64,000 nucleotides of DNA from assembly GCF_020184175.1 (NCBI RefSeq), contig NC_065531.1:40693213-40757212 (forward strand), in the 5' to 3' direction. Positions 10,300 through 23,299 of the stretch are shown here, in pieces. Source of the stretch: Aphis gossypii. Lineage: Eukaryota; Arthropoda; Insecta; Hemiptera; Aphididae. The translations under genes and the position numbers were made by a program. The stretch's first letter is position 1; each line of letters opens with the position of its first letter. The notes beneath the pieces were generated by a model. It had not been told where the DNA came from. It saw only the letters and a list, made by a program, of their open reading frames with translations, and searched no databases.

Positions 10300-13200
10300 T
10301 CATAAATATTAGAATACATTAGTATAGGGGTCAATGGTTACAATATTGAACTTTATAAGGTAATATTCCATCTAATAATATTCAGTTATACAAATTACAA
10401 ATAAAATAATTACATTTGTCAATAGATCAAAGGCTACAAAAATTTTAATTTAGAACGTTTGAAATATTATATTTATTCTATTTGTTTTTAGAATCAAAAT
10501 AGTATATTATTTATAGCGTTCGACTATAATTGACGCGTGTATGTAGTAAGTGTGTTACGTCATGACAAAAATCTAAATAACAAGATGTAGTCCATATCGT
10601 CACAGTCCGTTGATTCTTCTCAATAATATTTTTGAATACTTTTCGTTCATCATATACAAACGTTAATCGGTATTATCGTAATAATATTATATAATGCGAT
10701 ATTAAATCCCTCGTAATCCTTAAATCTTCGCAAACGTATCTCTTAAGGTCGTCACGTATCAGACAAAAACGTCAATATTAAACGTCTGACGTATGTCAAT
10801 TTGAAGTTATTTTCGGTCAATGCTTAACACATTTTCATCAAAATGAAAAACATTATGTTTAACATTCTTAATTTTATTATCAGCTGACTTTGGATAATTA
10901 GTTTTATAATACGAACCAATTAATACTAAAATATTCATGACGTACTACATGTCAGTATTTTTATCATTTATTATATAAGGTACATTTTATTAAAAATAAT
11001 GCAATTACTCAAACTTGTGTATTATTCAGTCATTACAATATTAATTCTTTATAATACTTTTAAGAGATGTGGAATAAACGTAGGATTTACAAAGACAATA
11101 ATACAAAATAAAACAATTATTATCGGATTGTCAGTAGTTCATTAAAACAAACTTATATTATATTTCAAATTAATATTGAGAAACCATAATATTGTACCTT
11201 CTGTGGAACTGGGAGTTTTACTGGCTAAATTCTTGCACGTATAAAATATTAAGTCCACCACAAAAAAAAACTTGCACTATACTTATTATGAGTTCATGAA
11301 ATATAGCATAGAAATATATACAAACTATTTAATTTAATTTTATAAGTATTATAGTTAAATTTATCATTTACATTAAAAATTTAAAAATAATTACTATGAA
11401 AAAAATGGAATCTGTACTTCAACCCTTTTAAATCAAATAGGTTTTTCAAATTCCGCTTATTAATTGAGTAAAACATCAAGAACAATATATACCTATACTT
11501 AAAAATAAGCAAACTGTATACTTCTAACTATTTATTTAATTTTTTTTTCGTATTTATACATATTACATAATTATACAGCTGTACAAACATATTAACAGTA
11601 TAACACTTGTATTGTTTGTTTCAAGTGGATAATTATAAACAAAGCTAGACCGTTTACTGCAAGCACCAAATCGAAGACTGGTGGGTACTATAGTTTATTT
11701 AAACGGTCTTGGTTAAATAATAAAACTACACTCAAGTATAATACGTATAATGACCACGTTGTTATTTAGTTTAATGGTGTTGTTAATTTTAAAGAAGTAT
11801 TCGAAAAATAAAAATAAAAGTCCCTTTAAACAACAAAATGGAATAGAATACAATTAAATATTTAATGCTATTCGTGTTGTGACAAATTATTATTATCACG
11901 CCAATCTACATAATTCTATCGTATTTTATACGTTTTACAAGTTTAAAAAATATGTCTTTATTTACAACGATTATGCGAATTTGATATTGTAACAATATGT
12001 TTAGAATTTCATGGCCAAATTTATGATAATAATAGTGGTAAAATATTGTGGTACCGACAGTATATTTTAGTTGGTCAATGTCTATAGTTTGACGAAGGAC
12101 AGCCGATACTGTAATAATATTGTTGTGGTGTACCTATATGCATGACAGTGTATTTCAAAATAGAATATTTCATGTACATAGTACATTATACAATGTTAAA
12201 TTTATGTTTATAAATTTATATCAATAAATTGATACTACAACACAATATGGAGACTTTAATTTAAATCATAATTTGTATTCAACGATCTCGCAACACTACA
12301 TTAAATAGGATTGTGCATTTCAACGGGCTTATTGTATAAAGTCTATTTTATTTTATTATAATCTTATAAACACAAAAGCAAAATACTAATAGATATAGAA
12401 CAAAACAATTTTTTCTTTTAGGATATGAAATTGAAGATGTTAACATATTTCCAATAGAACAACAAAATACAATTTTTTCCTACAATATTTTATTAATCAT
12501 TCACTTACGCTAAATAATTTCCTACACAAACACGTTCTTAGAACAATGTTTTTATATGTATTGCAAATCTCTGAAACCGATGAGTATCTCTCTAATTGTC
12601 ATAATAGATCACAAGTTGTGTAGCTACAAAACCAAACTTTCTACTTTTTCGCCCATAGTACATAATTTCATAAAATATAAATAATAAATTAAAACATTTT
12701 TATATTTCTAAATAATAAGTAATCAATTGAATAAATATTTATAAAACAAAAAGCTGACACTCGTACTTATTATAATAATAATATATCTGTTATAATTTTT
12801 TTTTTTTGGTTGTCGAACTACATTTAAAAATGTTTTGATTAAATCAACAAAAAAATTGTAAAAATATTGACTCAATATGTGATTTAATACATTTAGGTAT
12901 ACACATGTGCTTATATTTTATTTTAGGTATAGGTCTAAAAAGGCTTGTTTAAAAGAGCTGGTGCAACCTCCATCCATAAATGGCGACCCTGGTTATTATA
13001 ATGTTATAAACTTTAAAGTACCTATCAGCAATAATCGTCGGGTATATTTTCTAATTGTTATTAATTTATTATTATTTATCATAGTTCTTCGTAAATATAA
13101 TTTATTAACAGATAAACAAAATGTATGGTTATGATTGACTTATGTGGACGTTTGAAGCTTTAAAATTGAATTGTCCAAATTTAAAACCATAAAAGTATAA

Positions 13201-13948
13201 TTTACAATAAAGCCGCTTTTAATATCTTAAATCATAATAATATAATATTGTAATGTAGTATAATACTAATAAATAATCAGTTATTAAACTAATATTTTAT
13301 ATGTTTCGTTTTAAGGGATTTGAATTTTGAGATGTTAAAATCAGTCTACAATCTATTTACCTATAATGATATTACTTGATTAAATGAATACACAGTTATA
13401 GAAGAAAAATTTATATTTTTAATACATACAATGTCTTAACAAATAATTTTGTAATGATTTGGCGGGATTCGAGCTACAACCGTAATTGGGTTAGATAAAT
13501 AGAAAATTCATATTAATTTGATGACGCCATTGACACCCATGCGGATGATGCATTAGTGGTTCAGAAACATTTAAATAATAGATTTAAGTTTGCAGATTTG
13601 TTTGTTCGGTCAATAAAAATACAGTTTTAAAATACCACGAAGAAATAGTTCACAACATATTGTATAATAGTAGCTCACAGTAGGTGCCTATATTAAACTA
13701 TATATATTAAAAAACATAAATTTAAAGTTTAAGTTTTAAACCATTTTTATTCGAATGTATTCATTACTTTATTTAAGTCACTTTGTATTTAAATTGCTAC
13801 ATCGCACGATTTATATGTTTGCAGTACTTAAAAGTTCAAGTATTATTTCTTGTTTGTTTTAAAAGTTATTTCTTAACCAAATCGGTGTAGCAATATAGAA
13901 ACAGTTTCCTCGTGTAGGTCAAAATATGACCAAGAATGATCAGATATA
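10300..13948. other. Intergenic AT-rich DNA
   Basis: No coding exon with supporting motifs. A 75-codon open frame at 12907-13134 follows an acceptor-like TTTTAG but has no recognisable domain. No element ends with target duplications were found. Confidence 0.55.
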
Positions 13949-13950
13949 TA

Positions 13951-14577
13951 CAGGGTGATTCTTTTATTAAACAACACTCATTATTTCCAAAGTATTCATG
14001 TTTTTGAAAATATTTTTTTACATAGTTTCAAATTGTTAAAAAAACAACATATTTATAAAAAAAATTATATTTTTAAACATTTTTTATCCTTATAATTTTT
14101 TACTCTTTTGAATTACAACATAGATTTTTAATTTCATATTCCAAAGCAGAATAATTTTTTGAGTATTTTGATACATAAAAATCGAATTTAGGGTGAGTAG
14201 TTTATGAGTTATACTTATTCAAAGTTTGGACAAGCGGAGTAGTGGATAAATATTTTGCGGGGTAACCCCGTACCACTCCACTCCGCGCACCTAAACTTTA
14301 AATACGTATAACTCATAAACTACTAGCCCTAAATTCAATTTTTATATATCGAATTACTCAAAAAATTATTCTGCTTTGGAATATGAAATTAAAAATCTAT
14401 GTTGTCATTCAAAAAAGTAAAAAACTTAAAAAATTATAAGAATAAAAAATATTTAAAAATATAATTTTTTTATAAAAATATTGTTTTTTAACAATTTGAA
14501 ACTATGTAAAAAAATATTTTCAAAAACATGAATACTTTTGGAAATAATAAGTGTTGTTTGATAAAAAAATCACCCTG
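13951..14577. mobile_element. 627-bp palindromic (fold-back) MITE, TA target site
   Basis: Ends are CAGGGTGATT and its complement AATCACCCTG, flanked by TA on both sides (13949-13950 and 14578-14579), as expected for Tc1/mariner-type insertion. The inverted repeat runs almost the whole length: CAACACTCATTATTTCC near the left end pairs with GGAAATAATAAGTGTTG near the right end, with scattered mismatches. The geometric centre, 14264, coincides with a perfect CGGGGTAACCCCG (14258-14270), so there is almost no loop. It has no coding capacity and would need a transposase from elsewhere. Confidence 0.8.
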
Positions 14578-14579
14578 TA

Positions 14580-17500
14580 TACTTATTTGACAATTTATAT
14601 CATAATATCATATTTTCATATACATATATTATATACCTATTGCCTTAATTATTAATTTTGTTTACATCAAGTAAACATTTTGTTCTATTACGTTTCTTAA
14701 AAAAAATGGTCCTAAAAAATGTTCAATTAATGCTAAAATAATATTACAGCACCAACTGTTTGAACGAAATACCATAGTACTGTTGTATAATAGTGGATAA
14801 AAAAGGTTCACTTGTTAGTTATTAATGAAATCGACCCGTTTTAATAATGCAATGCAGTCCAATATCCATTTATAATGTATTATGTATACCTAGGTAATTG
14901 GTATATTAAGTGCTACTGTGGTTATACAATTCTAATCAAATATTTTTGATAACTTACATGTAAAATATGTTAAAAATGAGTAATATAATATCGTGTTTTG
15001 ACGATTTTATTTTTATTTTACAAAATATTAAATGAATGTATGATATATAGTAGAATGCACTGAAATTAGTCGAACGTAGGTATGACTTGTGAATGCAGTA
15101 GACGATAATAATAGTATGTTCCCGTGATACCGGTTCACCTTGAAAGTCCTAGTTCAAGTGCATCTTGTTCTGAACGTAACTATATCTGAATATGGCTGGA
15201 TATAAAATAAAAATACAATAGAATGAATACAGTCTAAAAGAAAAATTTTAAATTGTATAGTCGAATGTTGTGTAGAATAACGTGGATTAAATAAAAATTT
15301 TAGTTGAACAATCTCGTAAACGAAAATCACTTAGTCCTGGTGTAAAAATGAAATGAGATTATTTAAATTGAAAATCTTAATGTGCAGATTTTTCAAGAAT
15401 TTGCATTTTTAAATTCAGAATAAGCAGTATAAAAATACATACAATAAATTAGGTTTTATTTATTAAAACATAATCTTAATACGGTAGAAATAAAAAGTAC
15501 AATTCAATATCGCCATTTATGCACTCTGCAGTCTTTAATTAATTTTTACCTTTCATACTTAAATACAGTTCTATTATTATGTGCACACCAAATCGTATGA
15601 TATAGATATTCACATTATTATGATGGTTCAAAATTATTTTTATCATGCCGAAGTATACTTTTATACGATGCTAATCATCTGAACTGAAATACAGAATAGC
15701 AGTGGTAGATGGGGAAGGAAATTATGTGACCATTGCACTTAAAAAAAAAATATATATTTGAATTAAATTGGTGTATATCATCTAAATGACTTGATTTAGT
15801 ATCTTGTCTCAATATAACTTGAGTATAGAATTTAAATAATGTTATGTTTACACGAAAGACGAAACTGATTATGACATTATAGAAAACAGTGGTTAACTGT
15901 GCTAATAGTATTCAGTAATTGGGTTGATCACTTTGATCAGTAATACACGAAATGTAATTTTGCATAGCTATTTATCGTTTATACCATAGGGATGGCCAAA
16001 CAATAATATTTTCGTATACCATACGAATATATGATTAAACATGATGATATCAAAGCCAAAATATTTATAAAAGTATTTTACGTATATAATTTGATAATTT
16101 TATATATTTTAAATATATAGGTACCAAAAAAAATTTAATTCATTATAATAATTACATTTTTTTTTTTTTGGACATGTCTGTTCTATAGGTATAGATTTTG
16201 TAGAATCTTATCCTTTGTTTTACAGATTCTATAGTCTATAGAATATAATATAATAACAAAATACAATATAAATTTCTTATTAAGAATAATATAATACGAT
16301 ATTATATAATAATAATAATATTGAAGTATGATAGTAATATAAGTAATAACTGTGAATTTTTATGATAATAATAAAAAAAATAATACATTTTAATCGATTA
16401 TATGATTTTGTTACTATACTGATAATCGATCAGTAAAAACTCAGAAAGGAAAAAATGACGTTTGAGAAAAAGAAATAATAATTCATGCGAACTCCCTTTT
16501 ATGGATCCGTAGATTCGTCTTGTAGACTCGTTAACGCATATTATTTTTAATATTACACATTATTACTCGACTTAGACGCCTTCGAAATGGTTGTTGGTAA
16601 ATGCGTGAATACGTAATGAGTATAACCATACGAAAATAGACAACAACGTTTACGAAGCCATGTCATATAGTCGTTGTCACTAATCGAGCAGGTAACGAGT
16701 ACGTAAATATTTACAACATCAATTTTGCAATATAATAATACATTGTATTAACAGTAATGATAGCGTCAATTATTATATTACTATAAAAGAATATTTTCAG
16801 TCTCCCACTCCCCTTAAGTGGGTTTTCTAAACGTCTTGAAACAGTAACTTCATAAGTATGCTATATTGTAGCAGTGTATATATTGTTAAAAATGTAAATG
16901 AGCTCATTGCAATAAGTGTACCAGTGTAACCATCAATCAATCATCATTAATCGAAATTCGTTAACCTAAAAGCATTACCTATATGTATAATAGTAATAAG
17001 TAAAGCATATAGTTTTATATGCACTGAAAGTATTGAATATGCAGTGAAAATCTCTAAAATATACATCAAATGTGCAATAAAAAAAAAATTAATATTTAAA
17101 AACTAAGTTATATTAAGCATAAAAAGTATATAAATATTACAGAACTCATTAATTACGATAATATGAATATTTTTATTGAAAAATTAAGTAAAATGTACAA
17201 CTCTAAAAGTGTTTTTATTCTTTATCGTAGCCGGTAAATTATTTCTTTTACAGCGATGAGTTTACATCGAAAACTTCAAATTTCAATATGTATTTACAGA
17301 CATAATATATGCATCGATGTAGGTATATGTCATAAATATAATACGAACATAAAATTGACGAAGTTATGAATGTTTGGTCGGAATATAAATTTAAAAGAAA
17401 AATACAAAGGATTCTGAATTTGCATGAAATATCAAGTTATCTATAATACAATATGTCAATACGTCATCTGGAGTATCTGAGATTTCATTTTTTAAGCATT

Positions 17501-19019
17501 ATTATACAGTGAATTGACGAGAAATATGGTTGAAAATCAATAGTAATCAATTAAAAGCCATATATTACAATCTCATTAAGATTCACTATCAAGTTAATAA
17601 AATTAAATACATTTTAATCGAATACCTAACATCTGTTTATCAGTGACGAAAACCTATTAGTATGGACAACTATTATAAGTTTAAACATATATAATATGTA
17701 AGTAGAATTATATAGAATGTATTGAGACTATCATAACATTTAGTTAATCTTTATAATATTTAAAAACATTATAGTAATTTCTGATTAGAATTATTTATTA
17801 AAAATTGATAATTATACATACCCATAATTACTCCACTGCCTGTGCTACTTCATTGCACCAATGCATTTACACTTTAAATACATATCAAAGTTCTATCTTA
17901 AAAAGTTATAATTTATAACTAATTAATTCATCATTCAAATTTTTTTCATTTATAAAAATCATTTCAAATAATAAAATATATTATAATTATTTATCAAAAA
18001 TGTTATTTTTTTTTATATAGAGAACGGTAGTGTTTACAGTTAAGAATCACTCACTATAATTGTTAGGTAATATATACTCAGCCGGTTTAGCAAAGTGGAG
18101 GAGATACATCATGATTTGTCTAACATTCAAATATATCTAGGTACTTGACTTAAACAATGTTAATAAAATTTAAATTAATAACGTAAAATATTAAAATTTT
18201 AAAGTTTTTCGATATTTTAAACGACATTTTAAGCCGAAAAATATAGGTAAATATACTTAAACAAGTTTTCATCACGACCTATTGTGGCTGTAGTATGTAT
18301 GTTATCGTTTCCTATATAATCGTTGTGCTTCGACCGCGATATTATAATATTGAGTATTATGAGCCTCACGGCGGCGACCTGTGGCAAATACTTTATAAAT
18401 TATAAATATACAATATTATAGTAAATTGTCACACGTATTTTATAATACCATTATTACACCATTATACAATATAGTATATTATATTATAAGTATAATTTAC
18501 CGATCGCTAATATATAATATATAACTAGCTGTCAATCGCTTGTTCCGACCCCGTGGACAGTTGTTTGAAATTATGGGGTTGTCTTTTTGCTCCACAAATC
18601 CTGTCTAGTCGTCCTATAGCTATTTCGATGATAAAATTCTATAAGGTCTATAAGGTGGACATATCTTATACCTACGCAAAATACTGATTATTAAGGTGTT
18701 TATAAATTCTTATAAAATATAATATACTTATAGATAATAAATTCTTTCTCACATCAATATTATTATTCTTACACCCGGGAAATATATTATATAATAATTT
18801 TAAAACGTCCTTAAATGAATTATAATAATAACGAACAATGATTATTAAACAAAAACATTGGGTATTATATCTTGTAGGTTTTCGCATCATATAGCCAATC
18901 AGCGTATTACTGACTTAATATATACTACTTTTCTATTGGTTATTATTATTATTATATTATTGGATGAGTTTTAACCTATCTTAACTACTCGAGTCTGACG
19001 AGTCTCAAGTTTAAGTACA
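14580..19019. other. Intergenic AT-rich DNA
   Basis: No supported gene. Short A- and T-runs and simple AAT repeats occur, for example near 16310. A possible degenerate repeat near 15985-16184 is listed among the rejected items. Confidence 0.5.
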
Positions 19020-19153
19020 TCAGTTGTAGTTAAAACGTAGTGATCTATACTTCAAACCCCGCAGGACCTTTCAAAGCACCGAGCCGTTGTCACATCTCAT
19101 ATACGTCGACAATAATGATTGATTCATCGTCGATTCTATATACACATTCAGAG
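19020..19153 (+). promoter_or_regulatory. Candidate orphan first exon
   Basis: An initiator-like TCAGTT at 19020-19025 is followed 130 bases later by a strong donor, GAG|GTAAGT (exon end 19153). An ATG at 19115 opens 13 codons to the donor in phase 0. Joining it in that phase to gene B exon 52127 gives an early stop, so it is either untranslated or belongs to another transcript. Seen: the signals. Inferred: that they are used. Confidence 0.2.
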
Positions 19154-22100
19154 GTAAGTCGTGGCAATTGCTTTAAACAATTATTTTAATATATGTATTA
19201 TAATATATTATACATATACGTTGACATTCAAATTTTATAGGAGATACAAAACTTATTTTGTGTTACTTATTATGTTCCCTTTTTGAAATAAATGAAATAA
19301 AGATACACATACTGTTACTATAAGAATATGTTTATAGGTTTCATTTTCACACTATGTCAGTAAATACTAAATAGTGTGTTTAGATACAAATATAAATAAT
19401 AAAAAAAAAAAAAAAATTAAGTCATATTTCAGTCCGTTCACTATTCGTTCGTGTGGAATTTTATTTTTATACTTAGTAAATACCTATATACATATATTAG
19501 GTATATAATATATTAATATTATACAAGTATAGTTAAGTTTATAGCTTATAAAGCTAAAGCTTCCTAAAGCTTTATGATTATTATTCATATTTATTCTGGT
19601 AATTTGGAACGAATACAATCATGATCTTCTAAACACCCTCGGACATATTATAGGTATACTCATATAAATAGTAATATGTGATGTTTGAATTATTATATAA
19701 TATTATAATGCGATTCAATTGGTGATGATCGATAATGATTTTTTCCGTTATATTCCGCTGGGGCGCTATCTAATTTAAAAATTATTAAAGCTAAGTATTA
19801 CGAACTTACACAGATGACTGACCACTATAAAACAATATTGTACACGTGCACGGTAAAGAAACATTGAAAACTTAAAATTATATTTATAAAATTATCAATA
19901 CCTAAACTATTTTACGACGTCATACTTTTCTGATGTAAACTACAGCTGTATATTTTATATAAAAATATGATTTTTATTTTACAATACGTTGTACCCCGTT
20001 GAAGTTTTGAAATATACTTCATACCTAATTCATAATATATAATCCGCTGTATTCCGGCGGTTATCGTTAATGACCATCATCCATATTAAGCCGTCACTAT
20101 TGTTCGGAACTATATTGTGTAACCCATAGTCCATAGACTGTAACCCATAATACGTCGTGTATACATAATATTATATACTAATTAATAATCGTAATACATG
20201 CGATATATTTACAAAATAAGAGTATTACATTACATTTTTTAACGTCTTCTCAACGTCAAAATTTCTCGTCTGTCATTTTTTATCGTATATATACGTTATG
20301 AATACACGGCAACAATATAAAGGTGTGTCTTCGCGGATGTCTCTGTAGTTCGCGATGCGTATGGTAGGTGTCTACACGGCGATATTATTTTAATTATACC
20401 TTAGGTCGAGTTGTCGCGCGATCGAATTTCAATCCCGTTTTATAAATAGTCAAAGTGTAAGCGTACAACAACAACTGTTAACAGTAAACGTGATTTATTG
20501 CCACGCGTATAGTACGATAATACGTTTGAGTTGTAAAATATGTGATTGCCGACGGACACAAAAAACATCGTCAGCTGATATGGCAGGTACATGTCATTTG
20601 GCAGTGAACGGTTTTATTGCAGTCGGCGTAAATTTATATTCTTCTGCATATTATTATCAGTTATTATCAAGTCATAATATAGTCTGTTGCACGGCTTATA
20701 CCTCTATATGCTCGCCCGTAATGTATGCTTTATCCTTGTGTTTCGTCATTATTTTCAACTACCTATAACCTTGCTACTCATTATTTATAACGTTAAAGTT
20801 CTAAAAATAAAGAAAAAACCGGTTACTGTCGTTATAAGCGGCGTGTGCAATCTCAATAGTATACACGACGTCTGAATAATATGTGAAAATTTCACATTGA
20901 ATTTCGCACATTTCGTGTCAAACTCAAAAAAGCGTTATTTTCCCGAATCCACGCATTCCGCCAGTCGTCTATGACTCGTTGTCAATATTTTCGGAATGCT
21001 CATCAGTACCTACCATCATCAACTATACTTGAAAAACACATTTGAAAGCTGTTTTGCACTAGGAAGCTACAATATCGTATGGTGTAGGTAGGTATAGATA
21101 TTACGTATACGTAAACTTATAATTTATATCGATTTATCTGTTAGCTACAAGCTCGGCCATTCGCTGTGATTACTATTTAGTGGGTATCAGAATGCCCGTA
21201 AACGAGGTTTTTTGGTGAAATTAAACCCACGTCCTTCTGACTCGAAACGATCGGATTTTTTATGACATTTTTATATTGAGGTCTTTATTATAATTGAATG
21301 TTGGTGAAAATAACGTTTACGCGTACAATAACAACTCTCACATTATTTTACGTTTTGAAGGTCAATAAAAAACAAAAACATTAAAAAAACATCGATATTA
21401 TTATAAGTTCAACATGCTGAATAGAGCACTTACATAAATGGTGGTGGCGGGGAAGAGAATAAAGGGCCTGCTGTCCATTACCCTTTCTCAGAATTTTACT
21501 TATGATAAGTACGTGTATGATGTAATATAATAATATGATAAACGAATATTATATGCGCATCGTCATATAGTACTAATATAATATAGTTGTCGGATTTCTA
21601 TTACGAAAAACACTCGTTATTATATTTTATTCTTCGGACGTATCAGTGCTGTCATCGTCATGGGGTACCTACTCGGCATAATATGATATACATATAATAA
21701 TATCAATATGTTAATATTGTAGTCTCACTACGTGATATTTTTTCGGAAAAAATAAAAACGAATTAATGATAAAAAAATTACTTGACGGCGCGGTACGGTT
21801 CAACGAGAATAATCGCAAAACATTTCTTTTTTTTTTATCGAGAAGAAAAAAAGACTCGTGCATTATTAACGCAGCCACACGGCGCGTTATTATTATACGC
21901 ATTACGATGACTAATATAATTCAGGGGTGGCCAACGTGGGGTTCGCGTTAACGCAGTTGAAATAATCTTTTACACAATTTATTTGACGAACGAAATAAAA
22001 ATGGAGTATAATTATATAAACTATAATGATAGGTTATAGGTATAATACTTACTAATTGTGCGGGGAAAAATTGTATTATTTATATACCATACGAAATTAC

Positions 22101-22240
22101 GAAATACCGACTGTTCTGAGAACAATAAAGGGGTAGTGTGAGCCCTGGCCGTGGCCTATACTAGCGTTTTTTTTTTTTTTTAGTACATTATAAAAACCAA
22201 AAAACCCTTTTTTTAAATTTTTGATCGGTTAGGTTTTTTC
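19154..22240. other. Intergenic AT-rich DNA with scattered CpG
   Basis: No supported gene. A TATAAATA word lies at about 20441 ahead of an unrecognised open frame whose first ATG is near 20580; there is no homology or splice support. Includes long A/T runs such as the A-tract near 19400. Confidence 0.45.
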
Positions 22241-23255
22241 CGCAATCCGACTCCCCTCCTCGCAACATCATAGTCGTGTGATGTAAACCGCCAGATCGCC
22301 TTAAAACGAAAACTGCAAGTCCAAATAAGATATCGTCAAGTCCGTCGAGATGAAGATCTGTTCATCGACACTTTTCGTTATCGTTTCTTGGGCTCTCTCT
22401 CGTCATTGCCGAATCAGTCAACCCCGATTAAACCACACAACAAAAAGAGATCCTCCTCCTTCTCCTCCTCTACGCCAGACCGTATTCTGTGGGGCTCTTC
22501 GGGGCCGGCGAAACGCGCAGTGGCCTCGGCCGGTGGTCGGTCGGTCGGCGGCGCCGGCGGTCGTCTACGTCGCGGTCGCCGCGGAGGAGAGCGACCGCAG
22601 CTGCGTGCGTCGAACGAAACGCGTCGCGGGTGTCGGCGGTGGCGGCACATCAGTCGCCCAGTCGCGTTTCGATCGGCAACCTCGTCGCACTGTTCCGCCG
22701 CCGCCGCCGCCGCAGCCGCACAATAATAGTATTATCACACGTCCGCAACGACAACAACAACAAAAACAAAACTACTTACTGTGATATCGCCGTATTAAAA
22801 ACGCGCGCACGTGACAAAAACCGCATTAGTGCGTTTTCCCATTATTCCGAAATCGGCCGTCGTGTCTCGTATACGAAAATCGTTACAAAAAATAATATTA
22901 TTATATTATCGGTCATGGCTCGGCCGTGCAGTGATGTCGCAGTGCGCCGTGCGACGGTCGTACCGACTTCGCGGCCCTCCGACCGGTCGCAATAACGACG
23001 ACAACGGTACCGCCGACGAGTGCACGACGATAATCGTTGCGTTCTATCCATTTCAATTTTTGCGACCGACTCGACGACAGTGGAAGAGCATCGCCGTCGG
23101 ACGACGGACAGTCGACGCGACGTGTTTTATGCGCCCCGCGACCAGACAACCACTCGCCACCGCCGCCACAACGCAGACGCTGCGACACCGTCGCCGCCGA
23201 CGCCGTCGTCGCATATTCTTCTTCGACCCGAAAACGTTGGCCGCCCACGCACGCC
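22240..23255 (+). promoter_or_regulatory. CpG-rich promoter block of gene B (probable)
   Basis: About 1 kb dense in CG dinucleotides within an AT-rich window, containing a (CCG)n run at 22695-22710. Because stop codons are rare in GC-rich DNA, long overlapping frames appear on both strands; their Arg/Pro/Ser-rich translations match nothing and I do not call them genes. Initiator-like TCAGTC occurs near 22411 and 22648, with no TATA box nearby. The block lies directly upstream of the best candidate start exon of gene B. Confidence 0.5.
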
Positions 23256-23299
23256 ATGTACGTGTCGCTGTGCAGGGGAATCCCGGAGAGTTCGTTCAG
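23256..23299 (+). CDS. Gene B probable start exon (long isoform)
   Basis: ATG 23256 is the first ATG after an in-frame TAA at 23031-23033 and opens MYVSLCRGIPESSF plus two bases up to a donor, CAG|GTACGA, at 23300. The phase (2) is what exon 52127 needs, giving R15 then KPPRPQPQQ. The agreement could arise by chance one time in three, and no homologous N-terminus was checked. The intron would be 28.8 kb. The next possible start, if this exon is wrong, is ATG 52239. Confidence 0.42.

Noticed and set aside
12907..13134. 75-codon open frame after an acceptor-like TTTTAG
   Set aside because: No donor partner, no homology I can recognise, hydrophobic tail is AT-driven.
13455..13615. tRNA- or SINE-like box A and box B words (GCTCGAATCCCGCC on the minus strand; GCATTAGTGG on the plus strand)
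   Set aside because: Spacing and pairing do not give a cloverleaf and the boxes lie on opposite strands; likely chance.
15985..16184. Possible hAT MITE (GGGATGGCCAAAC ... TTTTGGACATGTCTG)
   Set aside because: End similarity is weak and no matching 8-bp flanks were found.
20490..20768. Open frame downstream of a TATAAATA word
   Set aside because: Begins at GTG, with the first ATG near 20580 leaving about 60 residues of no known family.
21920..21960. CAGGGGTGGCCAACGTGGGG, a hAT-style left end
   Set aside because: No matching right end was found within the following few hundred bases.
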